DNA of 64,000 bases from Streptomyces sp. NRRL WC-3742 (GCF_000720635.1 NZ_JOCF01000012.1:65844-129843), one strand, 5' to 3'. Positions 1-8,267 are shown, counted from the stretch's first letter. Numbers and translations are program-made. Notes: generated by a model not told the origin, from the sequence alone.

Positions 1-2
1 TG

Positions 3-209
3 AGCACCGTCCAGGAGTGCTTGCAGGCCGTGCTGTGGAACGGCACGGTCGGCCTGGCGCCGCTCGGACACGAGCCTCCCGCAGAGCTGGCCGTGGTGCC
101 GCTGCTCGACATGCCGCCGAGCCGGGTGGTGGCGGCGTGGAACGAGGGCGACACCAACCCGCTGATCCGCTCCTTCGTGGCCATCGCGACAGCGGCGTAC
201 CGTCACTGA
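3..209 (+). CDS. LysR-type regulator, C-terminal fragment
   Basis: Only the last 68 residues lie in the window; the gene enters from the left edge with no start. The tail has the layout of the LysR effector-binding domain end: a short PL-D-PPSR-like strand, then hydrophobic-aromatic-EGD and a final helix (residues PLIRSFVAIATAAYRH). LysR proteins are homotetrameric activators or repressors whose C-terminal domain binds a small inducer. The reading is from pattern only, and the target genes, normally divergent, would be outside the window. The stop overlaps the 3' end of the next gene, which runs the other way, by 7 bases. Confidence 0.55.
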   Translation, partial: STVQECLQAVLWNGTVGLAPLGHEPPAELAVVPLLDMPPSRVVAAWNEGDTNPLIRSFVAIATAAYRH

Positions 210-673
210 CTCCCGTGCGGGCAGGTCTCGTTGTGGCTGTGGGTCCGCCGGACCGGCCAGGCGGGGAAGTCCTCGGGCGCGGAGCCGGAGGTGGGGTCGT
301 TCCACCGGTCGATCCAGGGCTGGGCGACCTGGGGGCAGCACCACACCCGGCCCCAGCTCCAGTACTTGCTGCCCTCCTTCACGCGCTGCACCGCAGGGCT
401 GTAGAGGCCCTTGACCCGGAAGTTCTCCAGGTGCCTCCGGAAGAGGATCATGCTGATGTAGCGCGTCCGACTCCCACGATGCACGCCGACCACGTGGAGG
501 CGGTCATCGTCCCCCTGGTACCGGGGCGGGAACACCCACAGCTTCGCGCCCGGCGCGAAGTGCTTGAGGCTGGTCTCGACGTCGGACGCCTCCCCGTGAC
601 GCGTCCGAGCTGCGACGTTGGCGACGACGCACCACTCCAGCGGCTGCGCGGGCCGGTCTCCGGGTTCGGTCAT
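203..673 (-). CDS. Conserved hypothetical protein (156 aa)
   Basis: Soluble 156-residue protein with no signal peptide or membrane segment. It begins with an acidic stretch and a WCVVANVA motif, has a central basic/aromatic part (KLWVFPPRYQGDDDR) and a C-terminal Trp-rich region with a CC pair. I recall similar WCVVANV-type hypothetical proteins in streptomycetes but know no function. The ATG at 673 is the natural start. It is the last gene of the leftward group and converges on the LysR fragment. Confidence 0.6.
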   Translation of the reverse strand: MTEPGDRPAQPLEWCVVANVAARTRHGEASDVETSLKHFAPGAKLWVFPPRYQGDDDRLHVVGVHRGSRTRYISMILFRRHLENFRVKGLYSPAVQRVKEGSKYWSWGRVWCCPQVAQPWIDRWNDPTSGSAPEDFPAWPVRRTHSHNETCPHGSQ

Positions 674-718
674 GCCGAGCAGTGTGCACCGTCGTACGGA
701 CGGTGTGCGAACGATTTG

Positions 719-1237
719 CTACAGCTCCGGCAGCCGGTCCTCAGGCGTGGGGGAGCTGCCCTGTTCCAGCCAGTAGAGGTAGATCCGCAGGTCCTGGGCG
801 AGGCCGCCGGCCAGGTAGGACTCGAAGTCCCGGACGGAGGCGGCGATGCCCTGCTCCACCGAGTTGTAGGCGTCCCAGTCCCGGCCGGACAGGAACTCCG
901 TGACCCGACCCCGGTCGCGCCACCACTTCCGGACGCCCTCCGGCGTCCAGTGCGTGTCGCCGTCGCAGCCGTACCCGAGGAAGGGGTCCTGGTCGGCCCC
1001 CTCCACCAGCAGGGCGACCTCCGTCGGGGTGCGGGGCTGGCGGTACACGTACTCGGTCAGGTAGTCGCCCCCGTAGAGCACGTGTTGGGGCGCGGAAAGC
1101 CTGCCGGTCCAGCAGGTGTCGGTATCGGCACCGTAGAAGGGCCCGGGGACGTTGAGCCAGAGCTTGTCCTCCCAGCGGCCCTGGAACGTGTCGCGATCAG
1201 TGCCGAGACCGGCCGTGGGATCGAAGTAGAGCGTCAC
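719..1237 (-). CDS. Hypothetical acidic protein (172 aa)
   Basis: A 172-residue acidic protein, rich in Asp, Glu, Trp and Tyr, without signal or membrane segments. Segments such as DRDTFQGRWEDKLWLNVPGPFYGADTD suggest a small globular fold, but I recognise no domain. Codon usage is fully typical of the window, with third positions almost all G or C, so the gene is real. It ends at 719, 45 bases from the next leftward gene start at 673, so the two could share a transcript. A strong hairpin lies directly upstream of its start and separates it from the zinc-ribbon gene. Confidence 0.6.
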   Translation of the reverse strand: MTLYFDPTAGLGTDRDTFQGRWEDKLWLNVPGPFYGADTDTCWTGRLSAPQHVLYGGDYLTEYVYRQPRTPTEVALLVEGADQDPFLGYGCDGDTHWTPEGVRKWWRDRGRVTEFLSGRDWDAYNSVEQGIAASVRDFESYLAGGLAQDLRIYLYWLEQGSSPTPEDRLPEL

Positions 1238-1257
1238 CGCCGGAGCATAACGCGACG

Positions 1258-1295
1258 CACCCGGGCCGCCCCGTTGGTGCGGGGCGGCCCGGGTG
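1258..1295 (-). terminator. Hairpin terminator after the zinc-ribbon gene
   Basis: Perfect 16-nt inverted repeat (arms CACCCGGGCCGCCCCG and its complement) around a 6-nt loop. It sits just downstream of the leftward gene ending at 1302 and just upstream of the gene starting at 1237. There is no U-tract, as is usual for actinomycete intrinsic terminators. Confidence 0.75.
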
Positions 1296-1301
1296 GGGAG
1301 C

Positions 1302-1517
1302 TCAGTGACAGCTTCCGGGGTCGGGGCCCGGGAGGCAGGACGGGCGGGGGTCGGTGGGGCGGCGGGGCGTGGAGGTGCGGTTGTGGCACTGGCGGCAGGT
1401 CCACTCCTCGCGGATCTCCAGGGTGCCCGAGCAGTGGACGACCGGAACCGTCCACGGGCCGTCGAACGGGGTGTCCGTCCGGCAGGACGGGCAGTGCCTC
1501 TCGGTGCCCCCGGTCAT
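1302..1517 (-). CDS. Small zinc-ribbon protein (71 aa)
   Basis: Starts at the ATG whose first bases overlap the stop of the upstream membrane-peptide gene (ATGA, 1514-1517), so the two are translationally coupled. It has two CxxC knuckles, HCPSCRT at residues 7-13 and TCRQCHN at about residues 39-45, which should bind one zinc ion in a rubredoxin-like or zinc-ribbon fold. The C-terminal tail is short and Pro-rich. Such proteins may bind nucleic acid or protein; no specific role can be read. A longer in-frame extension exists, but the overlap and the coding bias favour this start. Confidence 0.6.
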   Translation of the reverse strand: MTGGTERHCPSCRTDTPFDGPWTVPVVHCSGTLEIREEWTCRQCHNRTSTPRRPTDPRPSCLPGPDPGSCH

Positions 1518-1732
1518 CGGGCGGCCCTCCGGCCCCGCATGCGGCCCGCGTAGTGCAGGCCCGTGCGTCCGGCGGCGGGGCCGGCGGTGAGCCGGGCCAG
1601 CGGGGCGGCGAGCGCGCCCCACAGGGCTTCGGCCGGGAGGAAGCCGCCCAGCACCAGCACGGTGCCGAGCACGAGCACGGCCACGAACAGCAGGTGCGCC
1701 CGGGGCAGGTCCAGGGTGATGTCTGCGAGCAT
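1514..1732 (-). CDS. Small membrane protein (72 aa)
   Basis: A 72-residue protein with one clear hydrophobic helix (about residues 12-32: AHLLFVAVLVLGTVLVLGGF), a second weaker apolar stretch (about 36-50), and a basic C-terminus rich in Arg. A good ribosome-binding site (AAGGAGAGG) precedes the ATG. It is first in a two-gene operon with the zinc-ribbon protein. It is divergent from the XRE regulator at 2096, which is therefore a candidate controller. No family recognised. Confidence 0.55.
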   Translation of the reverse strand: MLADITLDLPRAHLLFVAVLVLGTVLVLGGFLPAEALWGALAAPLARLTAGPAAGRTGLHYAGRMRGRRAAR

Positions 1733-2095
1733 CTGGTCCTCTCCTTCTGGTGGTGCCGTCCCGGGCGCGCGGGCCCGGGACGGCGGGGTTCGTCCGATCC
1801 GTGCGTTCATCGGTGGTGGATCACATGGGGTTCTCCCTCCGCCGAAGTAGCCGGTTCTTCCGGGTACTTCGAGTCTGGGAGCGCCCCTCGCGGCCTTCAA
1901 TGAATCGCGAACGCGCACGGTCCCAGCCGGACACCGGCGGCATTCGCCGACGAACGGCGGAACCCGGGTGGCACAAGCGGTCGTTGACGGACAATCAGGG
2001 CATCGGTTCCGCCGTTTCCTGCCGTCGTCCGCCCGTTCCCGCCCGTTCCCGCCCGTTCCCGCCAGCGCCCGCCCGCGCCCGTCCCGAGGGAAGCC
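1733..2095. promoter_or_regulatory. Divergent intergenic region with CCCGTTCCCG repeats
   Basis: Separates the leftward membrane-peptide operon from the rightward XRE gene. Bases 2033-2075 carry three consecutive copies of a GCCCGTTCCC 10-mer followed by degenerate copies, just before the XRE start. No clear -10/-35 pair can be assigned in either direction. The repeats could be an operator array or simple slippage. Confidence 0.35.
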
Positions 2096-2986
2096 ATGTC
2101 GAAGCCGTACGACCCGATCCCGGCGCCCCAACTCCGATTCGCCGCCGAGCTGCGCAAGCTCTGGACCCGTGGCGGCGAGCCCACGCTCCAGGACCTCGCG
2201 GCCCGGATGCGGTGGGGCCGTACGACGGTGTCCGCGCTGCTCAACGGCAAGCGCTTCCCCAGCTGGGAGCAGATGGCGGCCCTCGCCGAGGCGTGCGGGG
2301 AGCGGCCGGAGGCGTGGCAGCCGCGCTGGCAGGAGGCGCGCGGCCAGCTGACCACCCTGCGCCTGGAGTGCGCCACGACCACCCCGGCGTCGGAGCCCGA
2401 CCAGGAGGCGCCCCCGATCGTCGAGCACCTCGTCGGGGCCGCCGAACTGTCGGCCCACTGGTACCGGAACAACCCCGAGTTCTACGCCGCCGCCACCGAG
2501 CGCGTCCGCCTGGCCCGCGCGGAGATCCGCCTCACCTACACCCGCCAGTCCCCGCCGACGGCGCTGACCACCCCGGCCTCCGTCGAGTACTTCCGCGAGA
2601 TCCTGGCCTGGGCCGCCGCGGAGAGCGAGGACGAGCGCTGCGTGCGCCGCATCATCGGCATCCCCGAGCGCGACGGCGTCCCGCAGGCCGACATGCTGGC
2701 CTGGGCCCGGCAGCATCACGAGGACACCGACGACCTGCTCAACTACGAGGCCCGCGTGCAGCGTTGGACGGCGGCGGCCGACGGCCTCAACATGGCGCTG
2801 ATCGACGACAGCGTCGTCTTCCTGGCCTTCTCCGGCCACGCCCGCCAGAAGCTCAACGGCTTCAGCGTCGAGGACCGGACCTTCATGAGCTACTTCACCG
2901 CCCACTTCGACCAGCTGTGGAGCGCCCTGCCCAGCCTCGGCGACTACCTGGCCGACCAGGGCAGTCAGGAGACCCGCCGGGCGTGA
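2096..2986 (+). CDS. XRE-family helix-turn-helix regulator (296 aa)
   Basis: The N-terminal HTH covers about residues 22-65 (LQDLAARMRWGRTTVSALLNG), the XRE/Cro pattern in which the second helix ends in Ser-Ala-Leu-Leu-Asn. The remaining 220 residues form an alpha-helical acidic domain of the kind found in large actinomycete XRE proteins, with no enzyme motif visible. The ATG follows GAGGGAAGCC, a serviceable ribosome-binding site. It lies 30 bases upstream of the Ubl-like gene and points the same way, so it may regulate or be co-transcribed with the Ubl-DUF4132 pair. Alternatively it controls the divergent small membrane operon. Confidence 0.8.
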   Translation: MSKPYDPIPAPQLRFAAELRKLWTRGGEPTLQDLAARMRWGRTTVSALLNGKRFPSWEQMAALAEACGERPEAWQPRWQEARGQLTTLRLECATTTPASEPDQEAPPIVEHLVGAAELSAHWYRNNPEFYAAATERVRLARAEIRLTYTRQSPPTALTTPASVEYFREILAWAAAESEDERCVRRIIGIPERDGVPQADMLAWARQHHEDTDDLLNYEARVQRWTAAADGLNMALIDDSVVFLAFSGHARQKLNGFSVEDRTFMSYFTAHFDQLWSALPSLGDYLADQGSQETRRA

Positions 2987-3016
2987 GTGTCACCGCGGGC
3001 CCGTACTGTTCGCGGC

Positions 3017-3409
3017 ATGGCAATCGTGATGTTCGTCGACGAGACGACGGCCGGCGACCGCAGCGACGGATGGGGGCTGGAGATCCTCGAGGAGAGGCTC
3101 ACCGTGCGCGAGCTGATCCGGCGCAGGGTGTTCCAGGAGGTCGCCGAGTTCAACGCGAAGGCGCCGCAGGTGTTCCAGGGGCTGGTGCAGCCGCACGACA
3201 CCGAGCGGGTGCTGAACGGGTACACGCTGCGCACGCCGCGCCGGATCGACCCGGAGGCGCAGAGCGAGCTGGCGCTCCGGGCGTTCGCGGGCAACGGCTT
3301 CCTGGTGCTGGTGGGGGAGCGGCAGGTGACCGATCCGGAGGAGGAGGTCGAGCTCGGGCCCGGCACCGAGGTCACGTTCCTGAAGCTCGTTCCGCTGGTG
3401 GGGGGATGA
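3017..3409 (+). CDS. Ubiquitin/MoaD-like beta-grasp protein ending in Gly-Gly
   Basis: A 130-residue protein starting at the ATG at 3017 (MAIVMFVDE). Its pattern fits a beta-grasp: strand 1 (residues 2-8), strand 2 (18-28, WGLEILEERLT), a long helix (30-46, VRELIRRRVFQEVAEFN), a middle insert, strand 3 (94-100, GFLVLVG), an acidic loop (ERQVTDPEEEVEL) and a last strand (117-128, TEVTFLKLVPLV). It ends exactly in Gly-Gly. ThiS, MoaD and Urm1 share this ending and the G-D/T-EV-x-F-x-x-x-P-V-x-GG tail. It overlaps the next gene by 4 bases (ATGA). The fold is my inference from sequence; the diglycine end and the coupling are seen directly. Confidence 0.7.
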   Translation: MAIVMFVDETTAGDRSDGWGLEILEERLTVRELIRRRVFQEVAEFNAKAPQVFQGLVQPHDTERVLNGYTLRTPRRIDPEAQSELALRAFAGNGFLVLVGERQVTDPEEEVELGPGTEVTFLKLVPLVGG

Positions 3410-5910
3410 CGGTGCTGGACTTCCGGGAGGTCACGGAGCTGCTCCGGCCGTTCGCGGGGCGCGCGGACGAACTCGCCGCCGCGCTGCTGAGGGCGGCGGC
3501 CGCGAACGAGGGCGTCCTCTACGACAGCCGGTGGAACCAGGTGTTCCACGACCTGCGCGCGCTGCGGCCCGACGGCCGTACGGCGCTCGCCGACGCGCTG
3601 GTCGCGCGCTACCACGCGGCCGATGAGGGCACGGTCGTCCGCGCTCAAGTTCCGCCCTTGCTCGGCGAGTTCGCGCCCGAGCTGTTCCGCGACCGGCTCC
3701 CGGAGGAGCACCGGGAGGCGCTCGCCGGGCTCGGCCGGGAGACGACGGTGGGGTACCGCGACCGCGACCGGCTCCTCGCCGGGGCCGAACTCGAGGCCGG
3801 GCGCCCCCTCGCGCCCGAGATCGTGGCCGCCTTCCGGCGCTCCGCCCTGAGCCCGTACTGGGGAAAGCCGCTCGTCGAGTTCGCCGCCGCCCTCACCGAA
3901 CCCGTCCTCAACGTCGGCGAGGTGTGGGCCGAGCAGGCCGTGCGCGACACCCGGGACGACCCCGACATGCAGGCGCTCCTGCGGCACACGGTGACCGCCA
4001 CCGCGGCCAAGCCCTCCCGCCCGTGGGAGAAGCGGGCCGAGAGCCTGATCCTGCCGCTTGGCGCCGACCGCGTCCGGACCGCCGTCCTGCCCTGGCTCGC
4101 CCTCGCCGGCCGCCGCACCTTCGCGCTGGACGGTCAACTCGCCGGGCCGGACGGGCAGAGCGCATACGACCCGTACAACGCCAACGCCCTGCGCGGACTG
4201 GCCTGGGTGCTCGCCCTGCTGCCCGCCCACCCGGACAGCGCTCACCCGGACAGCGCCCGCGCGGACACGGCCCGCGCCCTCGGCGCCCTGGTCGAGACCT
4301 CCCTGCGGAAGATCCCCGGGCTGGGCCCGCGCAACCCGAAGGTCGCCAACGCCGCCGTCGGCGCGCTCTCCCGCATCGACGGCGAGGCGGCCCTCGCCGA
4401 ACTCGCCCGCCTGGGCACCCGCGTGACGTACAAGGGCACGCTCAAGCTGGTCGACGCCGCGCTCCAGGCGCGGGCGGAGGCGCTGGGCCTCTCCCGCGAG
4501 GAGATCGAGGAACTCGCCGTCCCCGCCTACGGGTTGACGGAGGTCGGCCGGGCCGAGCTGCTGCTGGGCGAGGTCACGGCCGGCCTGGAGGTCCGGGGCA
4601 CCAGGGTGGCCCTGGGCTGGCGCAACGCCGCGGGCAAGGAGGTCAAGAGCGTGCCGGCGGTGGTGAAGCGCGACCACGCCGAGGAGCTCAAGGAGTTGAA
4701 GACGGCGGTCAAGGACATCGACGGGATGCTCTCCGCCCAGAGCGAGCGCCTCGACCGCCAGTTCCTCGCCAACCGCACCTGGCCGTACGCCACTTGGCGC
4801 GAGCGCTACCTCGACCACCCCCTGGTCGGCACCCTGGCCCGGCGGCTGCTGTGGACGGTCGACGGCACGACCGCCGGATTCGCGGACGGCGAACTGCGCA
4901 CCCTCGCGGACGACTTGGTTCAGCCGGTGCGGGAGGGGAGCGAGGTCCGGCTCTGGCACCCGGTGGACCACGAGCCCGCCGAGATCGTCGCCTGGCGGGA
5001 CTGGCTGGAGCGGCACGCGATCACCCAGCCGTTCAAGCAGGCCCACCGCGAGGTGTACCTGCTGACCGACGCCGAACGGGCGACGGGCACGTACTCCAAC
5101 CGCTTCGCCGCGCACGTGCTGCGCCAGCACCAGTTCAACTCCCTCGCGTCGGCGAGGGGTTGGCGCAACAAGCTGCGGCTGATGGTCGACGACTCGGCCC
5201 CGCCCGCCACCCGTGCGCTGCCGCAGTGGGGGCTGCGCGCCGAGTACTGGATCCACGGTGAGGGCGAGGAGTACGGCGACGACACCACCGAGTCGGGCAG
5301 CTACCTGCGCCTGACCACCGACCAGATCCGCTTCTACCCGATCGACGCGCCGCAGAACGAGGCGGACTGCTACGGCAGCGAGTACCGCATGTGGCCGCGG
5401 GACGGCGCCGAGCCGGTGGAGCCGGTGCCGATCGCCGAGGTCCCGCCGCTCGTGCTGTCCGAGGTCCTGCGCGACGTCGACCTGTTCGTGGGTGTGGCGA
5501 GCGTCGGCAACGACCCCACCTGGTACGACGGCGGACCGGAAGGCCGCTACCGCGCGTACTGGGACTCCTACGGCTTCGGCGAGCTCGGCCAGGGCGCCGA
5601 GACGCGCCGCGCGCTGCTGGAGCGGCTCGTACCCCGGCTGGCGATCGCCGACCGCTGCACCCTGGAGGGGCGCTTCCTGCACGTGAAGGGCGAGCGCCAC
5701 ACGTACAAGATCCACCTCGGCTCGGGCAACATCCTGATGACGCCGAACGACCAGTACCTGTGCATCGTCCCGAAGCCGGCCGCAGCCACCCCGCAGACCG
5801 GGTATCTCCCCTTCGAGGGAGACCGGATGCTCGCCGTGATCCTCAGCAAGGCGATGCTGCTGGCCGAGGACACAAGGATCACGGACCCGACGATCCTGAG
5901 CCAGCTCTAG
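3406..5910 (+). CDS. DUF4132 protein (834 aa)
   Basis: Large soluble protein without signal or membrane helices. The first 350 residues look helical and repeat-like; the middle contains the WPYATWRERYLDHPLVG and AHREVYLLTDAERATGTYSNRF blocks typical of DUF4132. The C-terminal part (about 690-834) carries LEGRFLHVKGERHTYKIHLG and an SGNILMTPNDQYLCIVP block, the conserved end of this family. E. coli YehI/MolR belongs to the same family and has no firmly established activity. It is translationally coupled to the Ubl-like gene, so the two products probably act together. Internal HPDSAHPDSA is a short duplicated insert. Confidence 0.85.
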   Translation: MTVLDFREVTELLRPFAGRADELAAALLRAAAANEGVLYDSRWNQVFHDLRALRPDGRTALADALVARYHAADEGTVVRAQVPPLLGEFAPELFRDRLPEEHREALAGLGRETTVGYRDRDRLLAGAELEAGRPLAPEIVAAFRRSALSPYWGKPLVEFAAALTEPVLNVGEVWAEQAVRDTRDDPDMQALLRHTVTATAAKPSRPWEKRAESLILPLGADRVRTAVLPWLALAGRRTFALDGQLAGPDGQSAYDPYNANALRGLAWVLALLPAHPDSAHPDSARADTARALGALVETSLRKIPGLGPRNPKVANAAVGALSRIDGEAALAELARLGTRVTYKGTLKLVDAALQARAEALGLSREEIEELAVPAYGLTEVGRAELLLGEVTAGLEVRGTRVALGWRNAAGKEVKSVPAVVKRDHAEELKELKTAVKDIDGMLSAQSERLDRQFLANRTWPYATWRERYLDHPLVGTLARRLLWTVDGTTAGFADGELRTLADDLVQPVREGSEVRLWHPVDHEPAEIVAWRDWLERHAITQPFKQAHREVYLLTDAERATGTYSNRFAAHVLRQHQFNSLASARGWRNKLRLMVDDSAPPATRALPQWGLRAEYWIHGEGEEYGDDTTESGSYLRLTTDQIRFYPIDAPQNEADCYGSEYRMWPRDGAEPVEPVPIAEVPPLVLSEVLRDVDLFVGVASVGNDPTWYDGGPEGRYRAYWDSYGFGELGQGAETRRALLERLVPRLAIADRCTLEGRFLHVKGERHTYKIHLGSGNILMTPNDQYLCIVPKPAAATPQTGYLPFEGDRMLAVILSKAMLLAEDTRITDPTILSQL

Positions 5911-6001
5911 AGACCAAAACCACAGGCGCGACGGCCCGGCCGTGCCCTAGGTTGATCGCCGCCCCGTCGTCGTGGCAGGCGCCCACCCCTGGAGAACCGG
6001 C

Positions 6002-6817
6002 ATGACCTGGACCGAGCACACCGTCGTCCGCGAGGGCGTCCGCCTCTCCTGCCGCGACCGGGGCGGGCCCGGCGTCCCGATCGTGCTGCTGCACGGACTG
6101 GCCGGCCACGCGGGAGAGTGGGACGCCCTCGCCGCCCACCTGGGCGACCGCGACCGCCACCGCCTCGTCGCCGTCGACCAGCGCGGCCACGGCGCGAGCG
6201 AGCGCCGCCCCGGCGACGTCTCGCGCGCCGCGTACGTCGCCGACGTGGTCGCCGTCGTCGAACAGCTCGGCCTGCACCGGCCGGTCCTCGTCGGCCAGTC
6301 TCTCGGCGGTCACACCGCCATGCTCACCGCCGCCGCGCACCCCGACCTGACCGGCGGCCTCGTCCTCGTCGAGGCGGGGCCCGGCCGCGACGACCCGGGC
6401 CGGCCCGCCGAGATCGCCCAGGCACTCGGCGCCTGGCCGACGCCCTTCCCCTCCCGCGCCGCCGCCGTCGACTTCTTCGGCGGCGGCACGGTCGGCGAGA
6501 GCTGGGCGGACGGGCTGGAGGAGCGCGACGGCGGCTGGTGGCCGCGCTTCGACCCCGACGTGATGGCCGAGGCGCTGGCCGAGAACGCCCGCCGCTCCTT
6601 CTGGGACGAGTGGACGGGCCTCACCTGCCCCACGCTCGCCGTCTTCGGCCAGGCGGGCATCATCCCCGCCGAGGAGACCGATGCCATGCTGGAGCGCCGC
6701 CCCGAGACCGTGGCCGCGAGCGTCCCCGCCGCAGGCCACGACGTCCACCTGGAACACCCCGAGGCCCTCGGCCGGCTCCTCCGGGAGTACGTCACGGGCC
6801 TCGGCCGTCACCGCTGA
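6002..6817 (+). CDS. Alpha/beta hydrolase (271 aa)
   Basis: Classic fold: oxyanion HG motif (LLHGLAG, residues 29-35), RGHG after strand 4 (61-64), nucleophile elbow GQSLGG with Ser100, and a late catalytic His in AGHDVHLEHP. The start is the ATG at 6002, preceded by GGAG at a normal distance; an upstream in-frame ATG has no such site. Substrate unknown; the family includes esterases, haloperoxidase-like enzymes and lactonases. It stands alone between the DUF4132 gene and a convergent membrane-protein gene. Confidence 0.9.
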   Translation: MTWTEHTVVREGVRLSCRDRGGPGVPIVLLHGLAGHAGEWDALAAHLGDRDRHRLVAVDQRGHGASERRPGDVSRAAYVADVVAVVEQLGLHRPVLVGQSLGGHTAMLTAAAHPDLTGGLVLVEAGPGRDDPGRPAEIAQALGAWPTPFPSRAAAVDFFGGGTVGESWADGLEERDGGWWPRFDPDVMAEALAENARRSFWDEWTGLTCPTLAVFGQAGIIPAEETDAMLERRPETVAASVPAAGHDVHLEHPEALGRLLREYVTGLGRHR

Positions 6818-6832
6818 CGACCGAGGCCCGTG
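6793..6832. terminator. Hairpin overlapping the hydrolase stop codon
   Basis: Eighteen-base arms with one mismatch around a CCGC loop. The stop codon TGA (6815-6817) lies inside the right arm, so the stem includes the last codons of the hydrolase. It can serve both the hydrolase and the convergent gene ending at 6882. Confidence 0.65.
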
Positions 6833-6881
6833 CGAAGCTCTCAGCTCTTCCTACCGCTTTTACCGCTCTTACGGCCTTCTT

Positions 6882-7397
6882 CTACCGCGCGCCGACCGGC
6901 ACCTGGCCCTTGTGGCCGACCTTGGGCAGGCCCGCCAGGAACCGGTCGACCTCGGCGCGCTGCGCCTCCGTGAACGGCGCCTTGAGCACCGTCGCCGAGA
7001 GCGGAGCGGCGCCCGCCTTCCGCGCCAGCACCGTCCACGCCACGGGGTTGTGCGCCACCTTGCTGACCGAGGTCCAGGGGATGCGGCGGTCCAGGGCCGG
7101 CGTCTTCAGCTCGAGGGCGTCCTCGGTGAGCGTGACGACCGTCGGCCCGACGTAGCGCGGGGCGACCTTCTGGCCCATCCGCTTCCCGCCCGCGGTGATG
7201 TTCACCACCTGGACGAACCCGAAGCAGACCGCCGCGATCGCGAACATGACGCTGCCCGCGGCCAGGCAGGCCGCCGCCAGCGCCAGCCACAGCCCGACGA
7301 TCGTCCAGCGGAGCCAGGGCCGGGAGGCCGACGCGTTCGCCGTGACCGAGGCGACGATGTCCTCGGTGGTCGCGTCATAGGTGACCTGCATGTTCAT
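6882..7397 (-). CDS. YcxB-like membrane protein (171 aa)
   Basis: Two adjacent hydrophobic helices (about residues 27-48 and 50-68) follow a short N-terminal strand region. The C-terminal soluble half (VVTLTEDALELKTPALDRRIPWTSVSKVAHNP) has the alternating pattern and the I-P-W-x-x-V motif of the YcxB/bacterial PH-like domain. Such proteins are small inner-membrane proteins of unknown role. The ATG at 7397 is taken as start; a second Met follows two codons later. It faces the hydrolase gene convergently. Confidence 0.7.
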   Translation of the reverse strand: MNMQVTYDATTEDIVASVTANASASRPWLRWTIVGLWLALAAACLAAGSVMFAIAAVCFGFVQVVNITAGGKRMGQKVAPRYVGPTVVTLTEDALELKTPALDRRIPWTSVSKVAHNPVAWTVLARKAGAAPLSATVLKAPFTEAQRAEVDRFLAGLPKVGHKGQVPVGAR

Positions 7398-7474
7398 GGT
7401 TCGCGTGCTCCCGGTTCGTCGAATGGCGGCACATCATGACGGGAACCCGCGACCCGACGCAAACGGACGAACCG

Positions 7475-8227
7475 TCACTCGCCGCCGAGGAATTCCAGCA
7501 GCAGGTCCGTCACCTCCGCCGGACGCTCCAGGCTCGGCAGGTGGCCGGCCCACTCCAGCTCCACGTGCCGGGCCGGGCCCGCGATCCGCCCGGGCACGGC
7601 CGCCGCGATCTCGCGGAAGTCCGCGAAGTCGTGCGCCCCCGCGACGGCCAGGCAACGGGCCGTGACCTTCCCGAGGTCGACCTCGGGGCTGCTGCGGAAG
7701 AACTCCGTCGCCGCCAACTGCACCTCGAACGCGTTGCGCTGCATCACCCCGACCAGCGCCCGGGCCTCCTCGCCGGCCTCCGGGCCCAGCCACGCCGCCA
7801 CGTTCAGCTCCACCGCGCCCGCGACGTCACCCGCCTCCAGCAGCTCGTCCTCCTTGCCGCCGAAGGCCCGCAGCTCCGCACTGTGGTCGTGCCCGGGCAG
7901 CCCGGCGGCGAGCAGCGCCAGCGCCGTCACGGCCTCCGGACGCGTCGCCGCCACCTCCAGCGCGACCTTGCCACCGTACGAGGCGCCGACCAGCGCGGCG
8001 CTCCCCACCCCGAGACGGTCGAGGAGGTCCAGCACGTCACCGGCATCGCTGTACGGGGCATCCGCCATCGGCGACTCGCCGAACCCGCGGAAGTCCAGCC
8101 GCACCACCCGGTACCCGGCCTCGAGCAGGGCCTGCCACTGCCCGTCCCACATCCGCCGGTCGCACACCGAGGAGTGGAGCAGCACCACTGCGGGGCCATC
8201 GCCCGCCACGTCGTAAGAGATCGTCAT
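7475..8227 (-). CDS. Alpha/beta hydrolase (250 aa)
   Basis: HS oxyanion loop (LLHSSVCDRRMWD), RGFG at residues 47-50, nucleophile elbow GASYGG with Ser83, an Asp in the GAHDFADF segment and a C-terminal His in WAGHLPSLERP. Length and motif order match AB-hydrolase_1 enzymes such as proline iminopeptidase-like or ester hydrolases. Substrate not assignable. Transcribed leftward, followed by the YcxB-like gene after 77 bases. A perfect palindrome lies 27 bases upstream of the start and may be an operator. Confidence 0.9.
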   Translation of the reverse strand: MTISYDVAGDGPAVVLLHSSVCDRRMWDGQWQALLEAGYRVVRLDFRGFGESPMADAPYSDAGDVLDLLDRLGVGSAALVGASYGGKVALEVAATRPEAVTALALLAAGLPGHDHSAELRAFGGKEDELLEAGDVAGAVELNVAAWLGPEAGEEARALVGVMQRNAFEVQLAATEFFRSSPEVDLGKVTARCLAVAGAHDFADFREIAAAVPGRIAGPARHVELEWAGHLPSLERPAEVTDLLLEFLGGE

Positions 8228-8253
8228 CCGGCAGAGGTTAGCGGACGACCCCT

Positions 8254-8267
8254 CCGGTGATCACCGG
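8254..8267. promoter_or_regulatory. 14-bp palindrome CCGGTGATCACCGG upstream of the hydrolase
   Basis: Perfect dyad CCGGTGA/TCACCGG, 27 bases before the start codon of the leftward alpha/beta hydrolase. Position and symmetry suit a dimeric repressor site. No regulator gene adjoins it, and no promoter hexamers are obvious. Confidence 0.35.

Noticed and set aside
2965..5715. Long open frame antisense to the DUF4132 gene
   Set aside because: Shadow frame with biased composition (Val/Gly/Arg) and no recognisable domain, whereas the sense frame matches DUF4132.
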